Assembly: GCA_963739545.1 (NCBI GenBank)
Contig: CAVUAT010000012.1
Coordinates: 62,001-126,000 of the forward strand
DNA: 64,000 nucleotides
Direction of reading: 5' to 3'
From: CAVUAT01 sp963739545
Lineage (GTDB): Bacteria; Actinomycetota; Thermoleophilia; Solirubrobacterales; 70-9
The notes beneath the pieces are model-generated. The model did no database searches. It was not told where the DNA came from and saw only the letters and a list, made by a program, of their open reading frames with translations. The position numbers and the translations under genes are program-made. Of this stretch, positions 8,510 through 16,346 are shown piece after piece (position 1 is the first letter of the stretch; every line of letters begins with the position of its first letter).

Positions 8510-9862
8510 CTACAGGACGGGCAGGAACTGCTCGATCTCAAACGGCGTGACCTGGACCCGGTAGTCCTCCCACTCGCCGCGCTTGATCTCGATGAAGCGG
8601 TTGAAGGCGTGCTCGCCGAGCACCCGGAGCACGAGCTCGGACTCGGCCGCGATCTCGATCGCCTCGCCGAGGGTCTCGGGAAGCTGCTCGATGCCCCGGC
8701 GGTGGCGCTCCTCGGGGGTCAGGTGGTAGAGGTTCTGCTCCATCGGCTCGGGCAGCTCGTAACCCTTCTCGATCCCCTCGAGCCCGGCGTGGAGCATCCC
8801 CGCGAAGCAGAGGTAGGGGTTGCAGGCGGGGTCGGGGCAGCGAAGCTCGGCGCGCGTGGCCTGCTCCTTGCCGGGGTGGTAGAGCGGCACGCGGATCAAT
8901 GCCGAGCGGTTGCGGCGCGACCAGGCCAGATAGGTGGGGGCCTCGTAGCCGGGGACGAGCCGCTTGTAGGAGTTGACCCACTGCGCGAACAGGGGAGCGA
9001 TCTCGCGCGCGTGCTTGAGCTGGCCGGCGATGAACGCCTTCGCCGTGTCTGAGAGGAAGTACTGGTCGCTCTCGTCGAAGAAGGCGTTTCGCCCGTCGCG
9101 CATCAGCGACTGATGAGTGTGCATCCCCGACCCGTTCTCGCCCTGCAGCGGCTTCGGCATGAAGGTCGCGTGCCACCCATACTTCATCGCGTATTCCTTG
9201 ACCGTGATCCGGTAGGTCATGCAGTCGTCGGCCATCGCGAGCGCGTCCTTGTAGCGCATGTCGACCTCGTGCTGCGAGGGGCCGACCTCGTGGTGGGTGT
9301 ACTCGACGTGGATGCCCTGCTCCTCGAGGGCGAGCACCGTCTCGCGCCGCACGTCGGAGCCGGCGTCGAGGGTCGTCAGGTCGAAGTAGCCGCCCTCGTC
9401 GAGGACCTCGGGGATGCCGTTCTCGGGTTTCGCAGAGCGGAAGTAGAAGAACTCGAGCTCGGGACCGACGTTGAAGGCCTCGAAGCCCATCTCCTCCGCG
9501 CGCTCCAGCGCACGCTGCAGGATCCAGCGCGGGTCGCCCTCGTAGGCCTCTCCGCCGGGTATCCGGACGTCGCAGAACATCCGGGCCACCTTCTTCTCGG
9601 GCTCGGGGCGCCACGGGATCATGCTGAAGGTGGTCGGGTCGGGCATCGCGATCATGTCCGACTCCTCGATCGGGTTGAACCCCGTGATCGACGATCCGTC
9701 GAACCCCATGCCGCCCTCGAAGGCGTCCTCGAGCTCGGACTCGTTGATCGAGAAGCTCTTCAGCTGGCCGAGCAGGTCGGTGAACCAGAGGCGCACGAAG
9801 CGCACGTCCTGGTCGCGGCAGTAGGCGACGACTTCGGCGGCTGTGGTCGGCTGGTCGGGCAT
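8510..9862 (-). CDS. glnA: glutamine synthetase type I
   Basis: A 450-residue GSI that makes glutamine from glutamate, ammonia and ATP. Visible elements are the latch region (MGFDGSSITGF), metal-ligand segments (GPELEFF and HHEVGPSQHEVD), the ATP loop (KPLQGENGSGMHTHQS), the glutamate/ATP residues in RNRSALIR, and a Tyr at residue 379 in NLYHLTPEE, the position adenylylated in GSI-alpha/beta enzymes. The length is close to the enterobacterial-type enzyme without the extra ~25-residue insertion of the beta class. An in-frame upstream start at 9901 would add 13 residues with no family likeness, so the ATG at 9862 is chosen. No nitrogen regulator is adjacent. Confidence 0.95.
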   Translation of the reverse strand: MPDQPTTAAEVVAYCRDQDVRFVRLWFTDLLGQLKSFSINESELEDAFEGGMGFDGSSITGFNPIEESDMIAMPDPTTFSMIPWRPEPEKKVARMFCDVRIPGGEAYEGDPRWILQRALERAEEMGFEAFNVGPELEFFYFRSAKPENGIPEVLDEGGYFDLTTLDAGSDVRRETVLALEEQGIHVEYTHHEVGPSQHEVDMRYKDALAMADDCMTYRITVKEYAMKYGWHATFMPKPLQGENGSGMHTHQSLMRDGRNAFFDESDQYFLSDTAKAFIAGQLKHAREIAPLFAQWVNSYKRLVPGYEAPTYLAWSRRNRSALIRVPLYHPGKEQATRAELRCPDPACNPYLCFAGMLHAGLEGIEKGYELPEPMEQNLYHLTPEERHRRGIEQLPETLGEAIEIAAESELVLRVLGEHAFNRFIEIKRGEWEDYRVQVTPFEIEQFLPVL

Positions 9863-9950
9863 CGCAGGCGCACAACTTACCTGCGAGGCTGCTCCAGCCA
9901 CGACGCGATTGGTTCAGTAAGCATCCGGGCAGGCTCCCCCTGCGTATGCA

Positions 9951-9992
9951 ATGACGAAAGAACTCGCCCGCATATACTTACGGCGAGTAAGT
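9951..9992 (+). promoter_or_regulatory. putative promoter overlapped by a 6-5-6 palindromic operator
   Basis: A -35-like ATGACG (9951-9956), a 16-bp spacer and a good -10 TATACT (9973-9978) face the gene at 10039. A perfect inverted repeat, ACTTAC-GGCGA-GTAAGT (9976-9992), overlaps the -10 element, a placement expected of a repressor operator. Its size and TTAC/GTAA character resemble TetR-family sites. No regulator gene is adjacent. The 176-bp divergent interval also serves glnA, so the site could act in either direction. Confidence 0.5.
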
Positions 9993-10038
9993 AACAGGCC
10001 AAAAGTGAAGTAAACCGCGTGAACAGGAACGTGAGCCA

Positions 10039-10605
10039 GTGACAATCAAGACAGAAGTCAGTCGCTTCCACATCCACGACGAGCTGACCGCCCCCAAGGG
10101 CTCGGCCGCTCTGATCAAGAGCATCCAGACCGCCGGCGGCGCGGTTTCGAAGTTCCTCGGAGTCATGGCCGAGTCCCCCGCGACGCTGCGTGCCTACACG
10201 CGACTGCGCTCCGAGCTGCACAAGGGAGAGCTCTCGCAGGCGACCCGCGAGCGGATCGGGCTCGCAGTCGCCGAGCGCCGCAATGACGCCTACACCCTGA
10301 ATCAGTACGCCCGCACCGCCAGGGCCGCGGGGCTGACGCTCGACGAGGTCGCGCGTGCCCGTGAGTTCACCTCCTCCGACGAGAAGGAGCAGGCGCTGTT
10401 GACGCTGCTGAAGGCGACGCTCGCCTACGACGAGCCCGTTCCGACCTACATGGTCGAAGAGGCCCGCGAAGCGGGTTGGAACGATTCGCAGATCATCGAA
10501 GCGGTCGCCGAGATGGCGCTCGCTCAGCTCCAGAGCCTGTTCTCAGCGGCAGCCGAGCTGCCGCTCGAGAGCTCCGATCCCGCAGTGCTCCACTCGGCGG
10601 CCTAG
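10039..10605 (+). CDS. carboxymuconolactone decarboxylase/AhpD-fold protein lacking the redox cysteines
   Basis: A 188-residue all-helical protein of the carboxymuconolactone decarboxylase/AhpD fold, seen in the core ELSQATRERIGLAVAERRN and the later helix that matches the family repeat. In AhpD-type members the next segment reads E-x-x-x-C-x-x-C-x-x-x-H; here it reads NDAYTLNQYAR, so both cysteines and the histidine are missing. A thiol peroxidase activity is therefore unlikely. It starts at a GTG at 10039 behind a palindromic promoter. Its 3' end overlaps the convergent RlpA-like gene by 4 bp. The function is not known. Confidence 0.75.
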   Translation: MTIKTEVSRFHIHDELTAPKGSAALIKSIQTAGGAVSKFLGVMAESPATLRAYTRLRSELHKGELSQATRERIGLAVAERRNDAYTLNQYARTARAAGLTLDEVARAREFTSSDEKEQALLTLLKATLAYDEPVPTYMVEEAREAGWNDSQIIEAVAEMALAQLQSLFSAAAELPLESSDPAVLHSAA

Positions 10606-11054
10606 CCGGCGGGCGGGGAGACCGTGGCGGCGAGGGGGCCTTCGCCGACGTCGATGAAGCCGAGGCGCTTGGCCGTCTTCTTGGTCAGGTCCCAGGCATA
10701 GCCCTTGCGATAGGGGCCCCGGTCGATCACCGTGGCGGTGACCGAGCGGCCGGCGTGGCTGAACGTGACCTGGGTGCCGCAGGGAAGCTTCTTGTGGGCG
10801 GTGCCGATCACCGTCGGCTCCAGCACCATGCCGCAGGCCGTCTCGTTGCCCCAGAAGCCGGGGCCGTACCAGGTGGCCTTCTTGTAGACCGTCCAGCTCC
10901 CGGCGGTCGCAGCGGGTGCCGCTGCCGGAGCGGGGTCGATCGAGGGCGCCACCGTGCCGCCGCCCTGCGCGTGGGCGAGGGAGGCGCCGGTCGAGGCCAG
11001 CGCGAGGGCGCAGGCGAATGCGGCAGCAGCGTGCTTTTTCCGTTGGGTCTTCAG
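10602..11054 (-). CDS. RlpA-like double-psi beta-barrel cell-wall protein, apparent CTG start
   Basis: A secreted 150-residue protein with a signal peptide (MKTQRKKH, then an Ala/Leu core, ASLAHA) and a low-complexity Ala/Pro linker. Residues ~55-150 form a 3D/RlpA-type double-psi barrel containing ATWYGPGFWGNETACG and TVIDRGPY (Asp 111). Such domains are lytic transglycosylase-like peptidoglycan enzymes. No ATG, GTG or TTG lies between the upstream in-frame stop (11073) and the signal peptide; a CTG at 11054 sits 7 bases after AAGGA and is the only start that keeps a full signal peptide. The GTG at 10952 would give an unexported 116-residue protein. It lies directly under a c-di-AMP riboswitch. 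Confidence 0.8.
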   Translation of the reverse strand: MKTQRKKHAAAAFACALALASTGASLAHAQGGGTVAPSIDPAPAAAPAATAGSWTVYKKATWYGPGFWGNETACGMVLEPTVIGTAHKKLPCGTQVTFSHAGRSVTATVIDRGPYRKGYAWDLTKKTAKRLGFIDVGEGPLAATVSPPAG

Positions 11055-11064
11055 GAGCTTTTCC

Positions 11065-11225
11065 TTCGTTGCCTACGGGGTTAGCTGACGGGCTCGCGCT
11101 GAAAGATCGCGCTACGCGGAAAGCTGACCGCGATTCGCCCCACTGACTGGGTCCCCCGATCCCCGCTGTTATGTGATGCCCTTCCGGGCAGCGGGGACTC
11201 GGCGAAAGCTTGCGAGACCCTAACA
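11065..11225 (-). ncRNA. c-di-AMP riboswitch (ydaO/yuaA class)
   Basis: Read on the minus strand, this leader carries the conserved blocks of the ydaO class in order: a GAGTCC segment after the first stem, GGGGGACCCA (11148-11157), GGGGCGAATCGCG (11129-11141), and the long 3' signature CCCGTCAGCTAACC-CCGTAGGC (11071-11093). Variable hairpins lie between them. This class senses c-di-AMP, and in actinobacteria it commonly controls cell-wall hydrolase genes; ligand binding usually lowers expression. The signature ends about 17 bases before the CTG start of the RlpA-like gene. The 5' boundary is approximate. Confidence 0.93.
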
Positions 11226-11281
11226 GACCCGGAGGGGCACGCTCCGGTTGTCAACGCTCGCCTCCGAACTATGCTGCCGCG

Positions 11282-12100
11282 ATGCCTTCAGCCCTCGTCA
11301 CCGGAGCCGGAGGCGGCCTCGGCCTCGCGATCTCGCGGATGCTCGCCCAGCGCGGGTACGAGGTCGCGGTCACCGACATCGACAGACCGGCCGCCGAGCA
11401 CGCCGCGGGCGCGATCGGCACCGGCGCCTGGGGGCTGGCGCTCGACGTCACCGACGCGGACGCGTGCGGCGCGGCCGCGAGACTGGTCGCGGAGCGTAGC
11501 GGCGCGCTGGACGTCTGGGTCAACAACGCCGGCATCCTGCTGCCGGGCCTCGTCCACGAGCAGGACCCCTCCGCCCACCGAGCAATGCTGGATGTCAACG
11601 CGCTTGGCACCTTCAACGGGACCCTCGCCGCGCTCGCGGTGATGCGGCCGGCCGGCCGCGGCCACGTGATCAACGTGGTCTCGCTCGCGGGCCTGGTCGC
11701 CGCCCCCGGCGAAGTCGCTTACGCGGCCAGCAAGCACGCGGCGATCGCCTTCAGCGTCGGCACCCTGAGCGACCTGCGGCGAGCGGGGATCAAGGGCATC
11801 GACGTCTCGGCGATCTGCCCCGACGGCATCTGGAGCCCGATGCTCGAGGACAAGCTCGACGACCCCGACGCCGCCGCCTCGTTCTCAGGGACGATGCTCA
11901 CCCCCGACAAGGTCGCCGAACGGGTCGAGGGCCTGCTCGACCACCCCCGCCCCGTGGTCACGATCCCGCGCTGGCGCGGGGCGTTCGTCCGCGTCTTCGA
12001 CGCCTTCCCCCGTCTCGCGGTCCGGCTCGTCCCGCTCGTTATGAACGACGCGCGCCGCCGCCAGGCCCGCTTCAAGCGCAAGCTCGAGCGCCAGTCTTAG
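11282..12100 (+). CDS. short-chain dehydrogenase/reductase
   Basis: A 272-residue SDR with the classical N-terminal cofactor loop TGAGGGLG, the NNAG motif, a catalytic Ser (VSLAG) and the YAASK Tyr-Lys pair. The Asp at the end of strand 2 (VTDIDRP) favours NAD(H) over NADP(H). The C-terminal ~40 residues are basic and amphipathic (VVTIPRWRG... then RRRQARFKRKLE) and could associate with membrane. The substrate is unknown. An in-frame ATG at 11210 lies in the riboswitch region and gives a non-homologous extension, so 11282 is preferred. Confidence 0.85.
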   Translation: MPSALVTGAGGGLGLAISRMLAQRGYEVAVTDIDRPAAEHAAGAIGTGAWGLALDVTDADACGAAARLVAERSGALDVWVNNAGILLPGLVHEQDPSAHRAMLDVNALGTFNGTLAALAVMRPAGRGHVINVVSLAGLVAAPGEVAYAASKHAAIAFSVGTLSDLRRAGIKGIDVSAICPDGIWSPMLEDKLDDPDAAASFSGTMLTPDKVAERVEGLLDHPRPVVTIPRWRGAFVRVFDAFPRLAVRLVPLVMNDARRRQARFKRKLERQS

Positions 12101-12152
12101 ACCCCACCGGAGTCCTCATCAACGAAGCTATGTCCCGGCACCTGATTTCTCG

Positions 12153-12797
12153 ATGAGCGAGCCCGATGCATCCCCGCGGGGACCGCGCGACCAGGGCACC
12201 CGAGCCTCGCTGCACCACACGGCGCGCGGGCCGATGGGGCTCGCGGGCTGGCTTCGCCTTCCGGCGGCCCGGCTTCGCGCGCGCTACGGCGAGACGCCCG
12301 AACGCCCCTGGATCGTCCCGCAGGCCGTCGGCTGGCTCGGTCGCCGGATCCGCCGCGACTGGGTCGTCGTCGAGCTCGGCTCGGGCCGCTCGACCCCCTG
12401 GCTCGGGCGCCGCGCGGGCCGCGTCACCGCCTATGAGGACAACGAGTTCTGGCTCGGGCGGGCCCGTGAGCTCGTCGCCGCCAGCGGGCTCGACAACGTC
12501 GAGATCCGTCACCTCCCGATCACCGCCTACGCCTCCGAGCTCGAGGCGATGGACGACGAAAGCCTCGACCTGCTGGTCATCGACTTCCTCGAATCCCCCG
12601 AGGCCGAGCGCGTCGACGCCGTCCGCGCGGGGCTCTCCAAGGTGCGCCGCGGCGGCTACATGCTGCTCGACGACTCGGATCGCCCGAGCTATGCCGCGGC
12701 CTACGACCTGCTCGCCGGCTGGCGCGAGCGCCGGTTCACCGGCGTCAAGGACGACTGGCCCGAGGCCTGCGAGACGGCGATCTTCCGGCTGGAATAA
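12153..12797 (+). CDS. class I SAM-dependent methyltransferase-like protein
   Basis: A 214-residue protein with a Rossmann-type SAM fold: VVVELGSGRSTPWL (motif I), VTAYEDNEFW (motif II acidic residue), LDLLVIDFLE (motif IV), and GGYMLLDDSDRPSY (motif VI). The ELGSG-R-ST pattern is typical of a family often found near glycan or lipid genes. The acceptor is unknown. It is followed by a homocysteine methyltransferase-like gene 22 bp downstream, so the two probably share a transcript. Confidence 0.75.
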   Translation: MSEPDASPRGPRDQGTRASLHHTARGPMGLAGWLRLPAARLRARYGETPERPWIVPQAVGWLGRRIRRDWVVVELGSGRSTPWLGRRAGRVTAYEDNEFWLGRARELVAASGLDNVEIRHLPITAYASELEAMDDESLDLLVIDFLESPEAERVDAVRAGLSKVRRGGYMLLDDSDRPSYAAAYDLLAGWRERRFTGVKDDWPEACETAIFRLE

Positions 12798-12819
12798 ACT
12801 CGCGGTCACCGCGTCTTCG

Positions 12820-13773
12820 ATGCGCATGACCTACCGCGACGACCTCCCACAGCTGAAGGACGAGCTCTTCCTCACCGACGGCGGGCTTGAGACCGTGCTC
12901 ATTTACCACCGCGGCATCGACCTGCCCGAGTTCGCCTCGTTCGGCCTCGTCATGGACGAGCAGGGAGCCGCCGAGATCCGCAGCTACTACGAGCCCTTCC
13001 TCGAGCTGGCCGACGAGCGCGGCCTCGGCTTCATCCTCGAGAGCCCCACCTGGCGCGCGAGCCCACGCTGGGGCGAGCGCCTCGGCTACGAGCCCGAGCA
13101 GCTGGCCGAGGTCAACCGCCGCGCCGTCGCGCTCGTCGCGGCGCTGCGCGACGAGCGGCCCGCCGGCGCGCCTGCCGTCGTGGTCAGCGGCTGCATCGGG
13201 CCCCACGACGACGGCTACAACCCGGGATCGAAGTTGACCGCCGCCGAGGCCGCCGACTACCACTCGACCCAGGCCGCGATCTTCGCCGAGACCGACGCCG
13301 ACATGATCAGCGCGCTGACGATGACCTACGCCGACGAGGCGATCGGCGTGACCGAGGCCGCGAAGCGCCAAGGCATGCCGATCGCGGTCTCGTTCACCGT
13401 CGAGACCGACGGCGCGCTTCCTGACGGCACGCCCCTGGCCGACGCGATCGCCGCCGTCGACGAGGCGACCGGCTCCTACCCCGCCTACTTCATGGTCAAC
13501 TGCGCGCACCCCTCCCACTTCGACTCGCTGTTCGACGAGCCCGCTCCCTGGCACGAGCGCATCGCGGGGCTGCGAGCCAACTCGTCGATGAAAAGCCACG
13601 CCGAGCTCGACGAGGCGACTGAGCTCGACGAGGGCGATCCCGCGGACCTCGGTGCCCGCCACGGCGCCCTCCGCGCGAAGCTGCCCCACCTGACGGTGCT
13701 CGGCGGCTGCTGCGGCACCGACCACCGCCACGTCGGCGAAATCTGCTCGGCCTGGATCGCCGCGGGCGAGTAG
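12820..13773 (+). CDS. homocysteine S-methyltransferase family protein
   Basis: A 317-residue TIM-barrel protein of the betaine/S-methylmethionine-homocysteine methyltransferase family (the MetH N-terminal module alone). It opens with FLTDGGLETVLIY, a family mark. The zinc ligands are visible: one Cys in VVSGCIGP and the paired Cys in LGGCCGTDHRH. The methyl donor cannot be deduced. Two ATGs (12820 and 12826) are equally plausible starts. It may recycle homocysteine formed by the methyltransferase encoded just upstream, but that link is only context. Confidence 0.85.
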   Translation: MRMTYRDDLPQLKDELFLTDGGLETVLIYHRGIDLPEFASFGLVMDEQGAAEIRSYYEPFLELADERGLGFILESPTWRASPRWGERLGYEPEQLAEVNRRAVALVAALRDERPAGAPAVVVSGCIGPHDDGYNPGSKLTAAEAADYHSTQAAIFAETDADMISALTMTYADEAIGVTEAAKRQGMPIAVSFTVETDGALPDGTPLADAIAAVDEATGSYPAYFMVNCAHPSHFDSLFDEPAPWHERIAGLRANSSMKSHAELDEATELDEGDPADLGARHGALRAKLPHLTVLGGCCGTDHRHVGEICSAWIAAGE

Positions 13774-13787
13774 TCCCGGTGGGGCCC

Positions 13788-13819
13788 AAAATAGAAGAGG
13801 CCCCTCGCGGGGCCTCTTC
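13788..13819 (-). terminator. intrinsic terminator of RNase P RNA
   Basis: An 11-bp perfect stem (GAAGAGGCCCC/GGGGCCTCTTC, 13794-13819) with a GCGA loop is followed on the minus strand by TATTTT. It directly follows the RNase P RNA 3' end and faces the convergent homocysteine methyltransferase gene, so it may stop transcription from both sides. Confidence 0.9.
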
Positions 13820-13821
13820 CT

Positions 13822-14158
13822 TAGTGAGCCTGTAAGCCGGATCCTGTCTTGGACAGCCATCCATCTATGCGATCCACCTGGACCTCGCCGAGCCGGGTCG
13901 ACGGTCCTGCTTGATCTTGCACCTGGCGGGGTTTGCCTTGCGCGTCCGCGTCACCGCGGCGCCGGTGCGCTCTTACCGCACCATTTCACCTTTGCCTGTA
14001 CGCGACTCACGTGTGGCCGCGCCATCGGCCGTGTCTTTTCTGCGGCACTTTCCCGCGGCTTTCGCCGGGTGGGCGTTACCCACCGCCATGCTCTTCGGTG
14101 TCCGGACTTTCCTCGAGATACCTCCTTGCGGAGACATTCCGCGACTGCCTAGCTCACG
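13822..14158 (-). ncRNA. rnpB: RNase P RNA, bacterial type A
   Basis: The catalytic RNA that matures tRNA 5' ends. On the minus strand the conserved core is clear: GAGGAAAGTCCGGAC, a GGTGGGTAACGCCCACC hairpin, GGGAAAGTGCCGCAGAAAA, GGTAAGAGCGCACC, GCAAGGCAAACCCC, and the 3' end ATCCGGCTTACAGG. The outermost GTGAGC/GCTCAC strands at 14158 and 13822 fit helix P1. The ~337-nt length is compact for type A. It lies immediately downstream of the lexA-zinc ribbon pair but has its own terminator. Confidence 0.95.
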
Positions 14159-14211
14159 AAAGGTCATGGTACCCCCGGATGGCGCCTGCTGCGAACGCGG
14201 GCGTTCGAAAG

Positions 14212-14493
14212 TCAGGAGAGCTCGGCGCCGCAGGTTCCACAACCCGTAGCACCGAGCTCTTCGTGACAGACAGGGCACTCGGCGCGGCCACGAGCCGCGA
14301 GGTCCTCCCAGGCGCCGAGGATGGTGTCCTCGAGCGTCGACCCCGCGGGCTCGAACAGCCTTTGCGCCGAGCGCGCCGACTCGTGACGAGACCTGACGAC
14401 AGGCTCGGCGAGCGTTGACGAGGACCCCGGTGGGGTCTCCGGCCGCACGAAAGCGGCATTTCCGGTCTCCGTCGCGTCCATGACAGCGCTCAA
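14212..14493 (-). CDS. small zinc-ribbon protein coupled to lexA
   Basis: A 93-residue protein of unknown function. The N-terminal ~65 residues are polar, with an acidic helix (LEDTILGAWEDLAARG). The C-terminus is a compact zinc ribbon with two C-x2-C pairs (CPVC and CGTC) separated by seven residues. The TTG start at 14493 overlaps the lexA stop codon and has AGGAG six bases upstream, inside the end of lexA; an ATG at 14481 lacks such a site. The overlap implies translation coupled to LexA and probable SOS-responsive expression. Confidence 0.65.
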   Translation of the reverse strand: MSAVMDATETGNAAFVRPETPPGSSSTLAEPVVRSRHESARSAQRLFEPAGSTLEDTILGAWEDLAARGRAECPVCHEELGATGCGTCGAELS

Positions 14494-15110
14494 GAGACAC
14501 TCCTGAAGACTCCGACGACGCGGCCGCAGACGGCCGCCTCACGCGTGCGAATCGGCTTCATCGACTTGTTCTCGGGCTGAAGCCGGATGTGGTCCTTCTC
14601 CCGGAAGAAACGCTTGACCGTCGCCTCTTCCTCGATCACCGCGACGACGATCTCGCCGTCGGCGGCATCGACCGCCGGGCGCACCACCACGAAGTCGTCC
14701 TCGAGGATGCCGGCGTCGATCATCGACTCGCCGCGCACCCGCAGGATGTAGTCGCCGTCCTCGCCGCCGATCATCTCGGGCACCTGCACGTACTCCTCGA
14801 CGTTCTCCTCGGCGACGATCGGCTCGCCGGCGGCGACCTGGCCGACAAGCGGGAGGCCCGTCTGGCGCACGGCCTTTCTGGCCTTGTCGACCAGCACCTC
14901 CATCGCCCGCGGCTTCGTCGGGTCGCGCTTGAGCACGCCCAGCGTCTCGAGCTTCGCGAGGTGCGCGTGCACTGTCGAGGACGAATGCAGTCCGACGGCC
15001 TTGCCAATCTCACGCACGGTCGGCGGGTACCCGTGCCTGCTGAGGTAGCGGCTGATGAACTCGAAGATCTCGCGCTGGCGCTTGGTCAGGTCCTTGACTG
15101 AAAAGTCCAC
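14490..15110 (-). CDS. lexA: LexA SOS repressor
   Basis: A 206-residue repressor of DNA-damage genes. The N-terminal winged helix (residues ~1-68) has the recognition region TVREIGKAVGLHSSSTVHAHL. The autocleavage site is Ala94-Gly95 (QVAAGEP), and the peptidase dyad is Ser129 (RGESM) and Lys166 (EATVKRF). The GTG at 15110 is chosen because GAGGAGGA lies just upstream; the in-frame start at 15134 would read through that ribosome-binding site. A LexA box 50 bp upstream implies autoregulation. Confidence 0.95.
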   Translation of the reverse strand: MDFSVKDLTKRQREIFEFISRYLSRHGYPPTVREIGKAVGLHSSSTVHAHLAKLETLGVLKRDPTKPRAMEVLVDKARKAVRQTGLPLVGQVAAGEPIVAEENVEEYVQVPEMIGGEDGDYILRVRGESMIDAGILEDDFVVVRPAVDAADGEIVVAVIEEEATVKRFFREKDHIRLQPENKSMKPIRTREAAVCGRVVGVFRSVS

Positions 15111-15159
15111 CGGTCCTCCTCGATCAGCCGGCAACGCGCCGGGATTTGTCTGTAAGGGG

Positions 15160-15173
15160 CGAACACACGTTCG
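15160..15173. promoter_or_regulatory. LexA box (SOS operator)
   Basis: The palindrome CGAAC-ACAC-GTTCG fits the actinobacterial/Bacillus-type SOS box (GAAC-N4-GTTC). It lies between lexA, 50 bp from its start, and the divergent tRNA-Leu, as expected for lexA autoregulation. Confidence 0.88.
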
Positions 15174-15249
15174 ACACAGTAGCGCGCCCCGCGGACGCTT
15201 TCAACCCCCGACTAGAATCACCCGTCCCTCGGCATCACCGACCACGCAC

Positions 15250-15335
<86 letters not shown>

Positions 15336-15457
15336 CCTCGAATCCGTTTGCAAAGTCCCCGTTCTAGGAGGGGCCTTTCTTTACCGGGCCACTCAAGAAT
15401 GCGCCAAGGTTGTCCGGTAGGGTTGACTGACTTGCACCGCGACTGAGGGGAGTTCCC

Positions 15458-16303
15458 ATGGCGTCGATCTCCGAGCGGGAGCAGGGACAGATCGAGGCGG
15501 CCAACAAGTCGGGGAGCACGCCCGCGGTCTTCATCCACGGGCTCTGGCTCTTGCCGAGCAGCTGGGACCGGTGGGCCGACTTCTTCAGGGAGGCGGGCTA
15601 CGCGCCGGTGACGCCCGACTGGCCCGACGATCCCGAGACCGTCGAGGAGGCGAGGGCGAACCCCGAGGTACTCGCCGGAAAGAGGCTCGGGGAAATCGCC
15701 GACCACACCATCGACGTGATCGATGCGATGGAGAAGAAGCCCGCCGTGATGGGCCATTCCACCGGCGGGCTGCTGGCCCAGATTGTCGCCGGCCGCGGAC
15801 ACTCCGCGGCGACCGTGGCGATCGACCCAGGTCCATTCCGCGGCGTTCTGCCCCTGCCCATCTCCACGCTCAGGGTTTCGGCGCCGATCCTGATCAATCC
15901 GCTCAACCGCGGTCGAGCCATAACCCTCAGCTTCGACCAGTTCAGATACGGCTGGACGAACGCGATCGAGTCAGATGACGAGGCGAAGCGGCTCTACGAC
16001 GAGTTTCACGTCGCCGCGCCGGGGGTCGCCTTGATGCAGATGGCGAACGCCAACCTGAACCCGTTGACCGAGGCTAAGGTGGACACGAAGAATCCCGACC
16101 GCGGCCCGCTCCTGATCATCGACGGCGAGAAGGACCACACGGTCCCGTTGGCGATCGCGAACGCCTCTTACAAGAGGCAGAAGCGCAATCCGGGCGTCAC
16201 CGAGATCAAGAAAATCCCGAACCGGGGGCATTCGCTGACGATCGACAGCGGCTGGCGCGAGGTCGCCCAGGCGGCACTTGACTTCGTCAAGCGGTTCGCC
16301 TAA
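15458..16303 (+). CDS. alpha/beta hydrolase
   Basis: A 281-residue alpha/beta-hydrolase with the HG oxyanion segment (FIHGLWLLPSSW), nucleophile elbow GHSTGG (Ser ~100), acid in IIDGEKDHTVP, and catalytic His in NRGHS. No signal peptide is seen, so it is probably cytoplasmic. The substrate is unknown. Its start ATG at 15458 has GAGGGGAG upstream. It converges with the TIR-like gene. Confidence 0.85.
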   Translation: MASISEREQGQIEAANKSGSTPAVFIHGLWLLPSSWDRWADFFREAGYAPVTPDWPDDPETVEEARANPEVLAGKRLGEIADHTIDVIDAMEKKPAVMGHSTGGLLAQIVAGRGHSAATVAIDPGPFRGVLPLPISTLRVSAPILINPLNRGRAITLSFDQFRYGWTNAIESDDEAKRLYDEFHVAAPGVALMQMANANLNPLTEAKVDTKNPDRGPLLIIDGEKDHTVPLAIANASYKRQKRNPGVTEIKKIPNRGHSLTIDSGWREVAQAALDFVKRFA

Positions 16304-16346
16304 CCAAGGCGGTGACTTTGTGGCCGTCGGCTTGCAGGCGATCGGC

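Noticed and set aside
15336..15457. Possible terminator after tRNA-Leu
   Set aside because: The GTCCCC/GGGGC pairing near 15354-15375 is short and imperfect, so I do not claim it.
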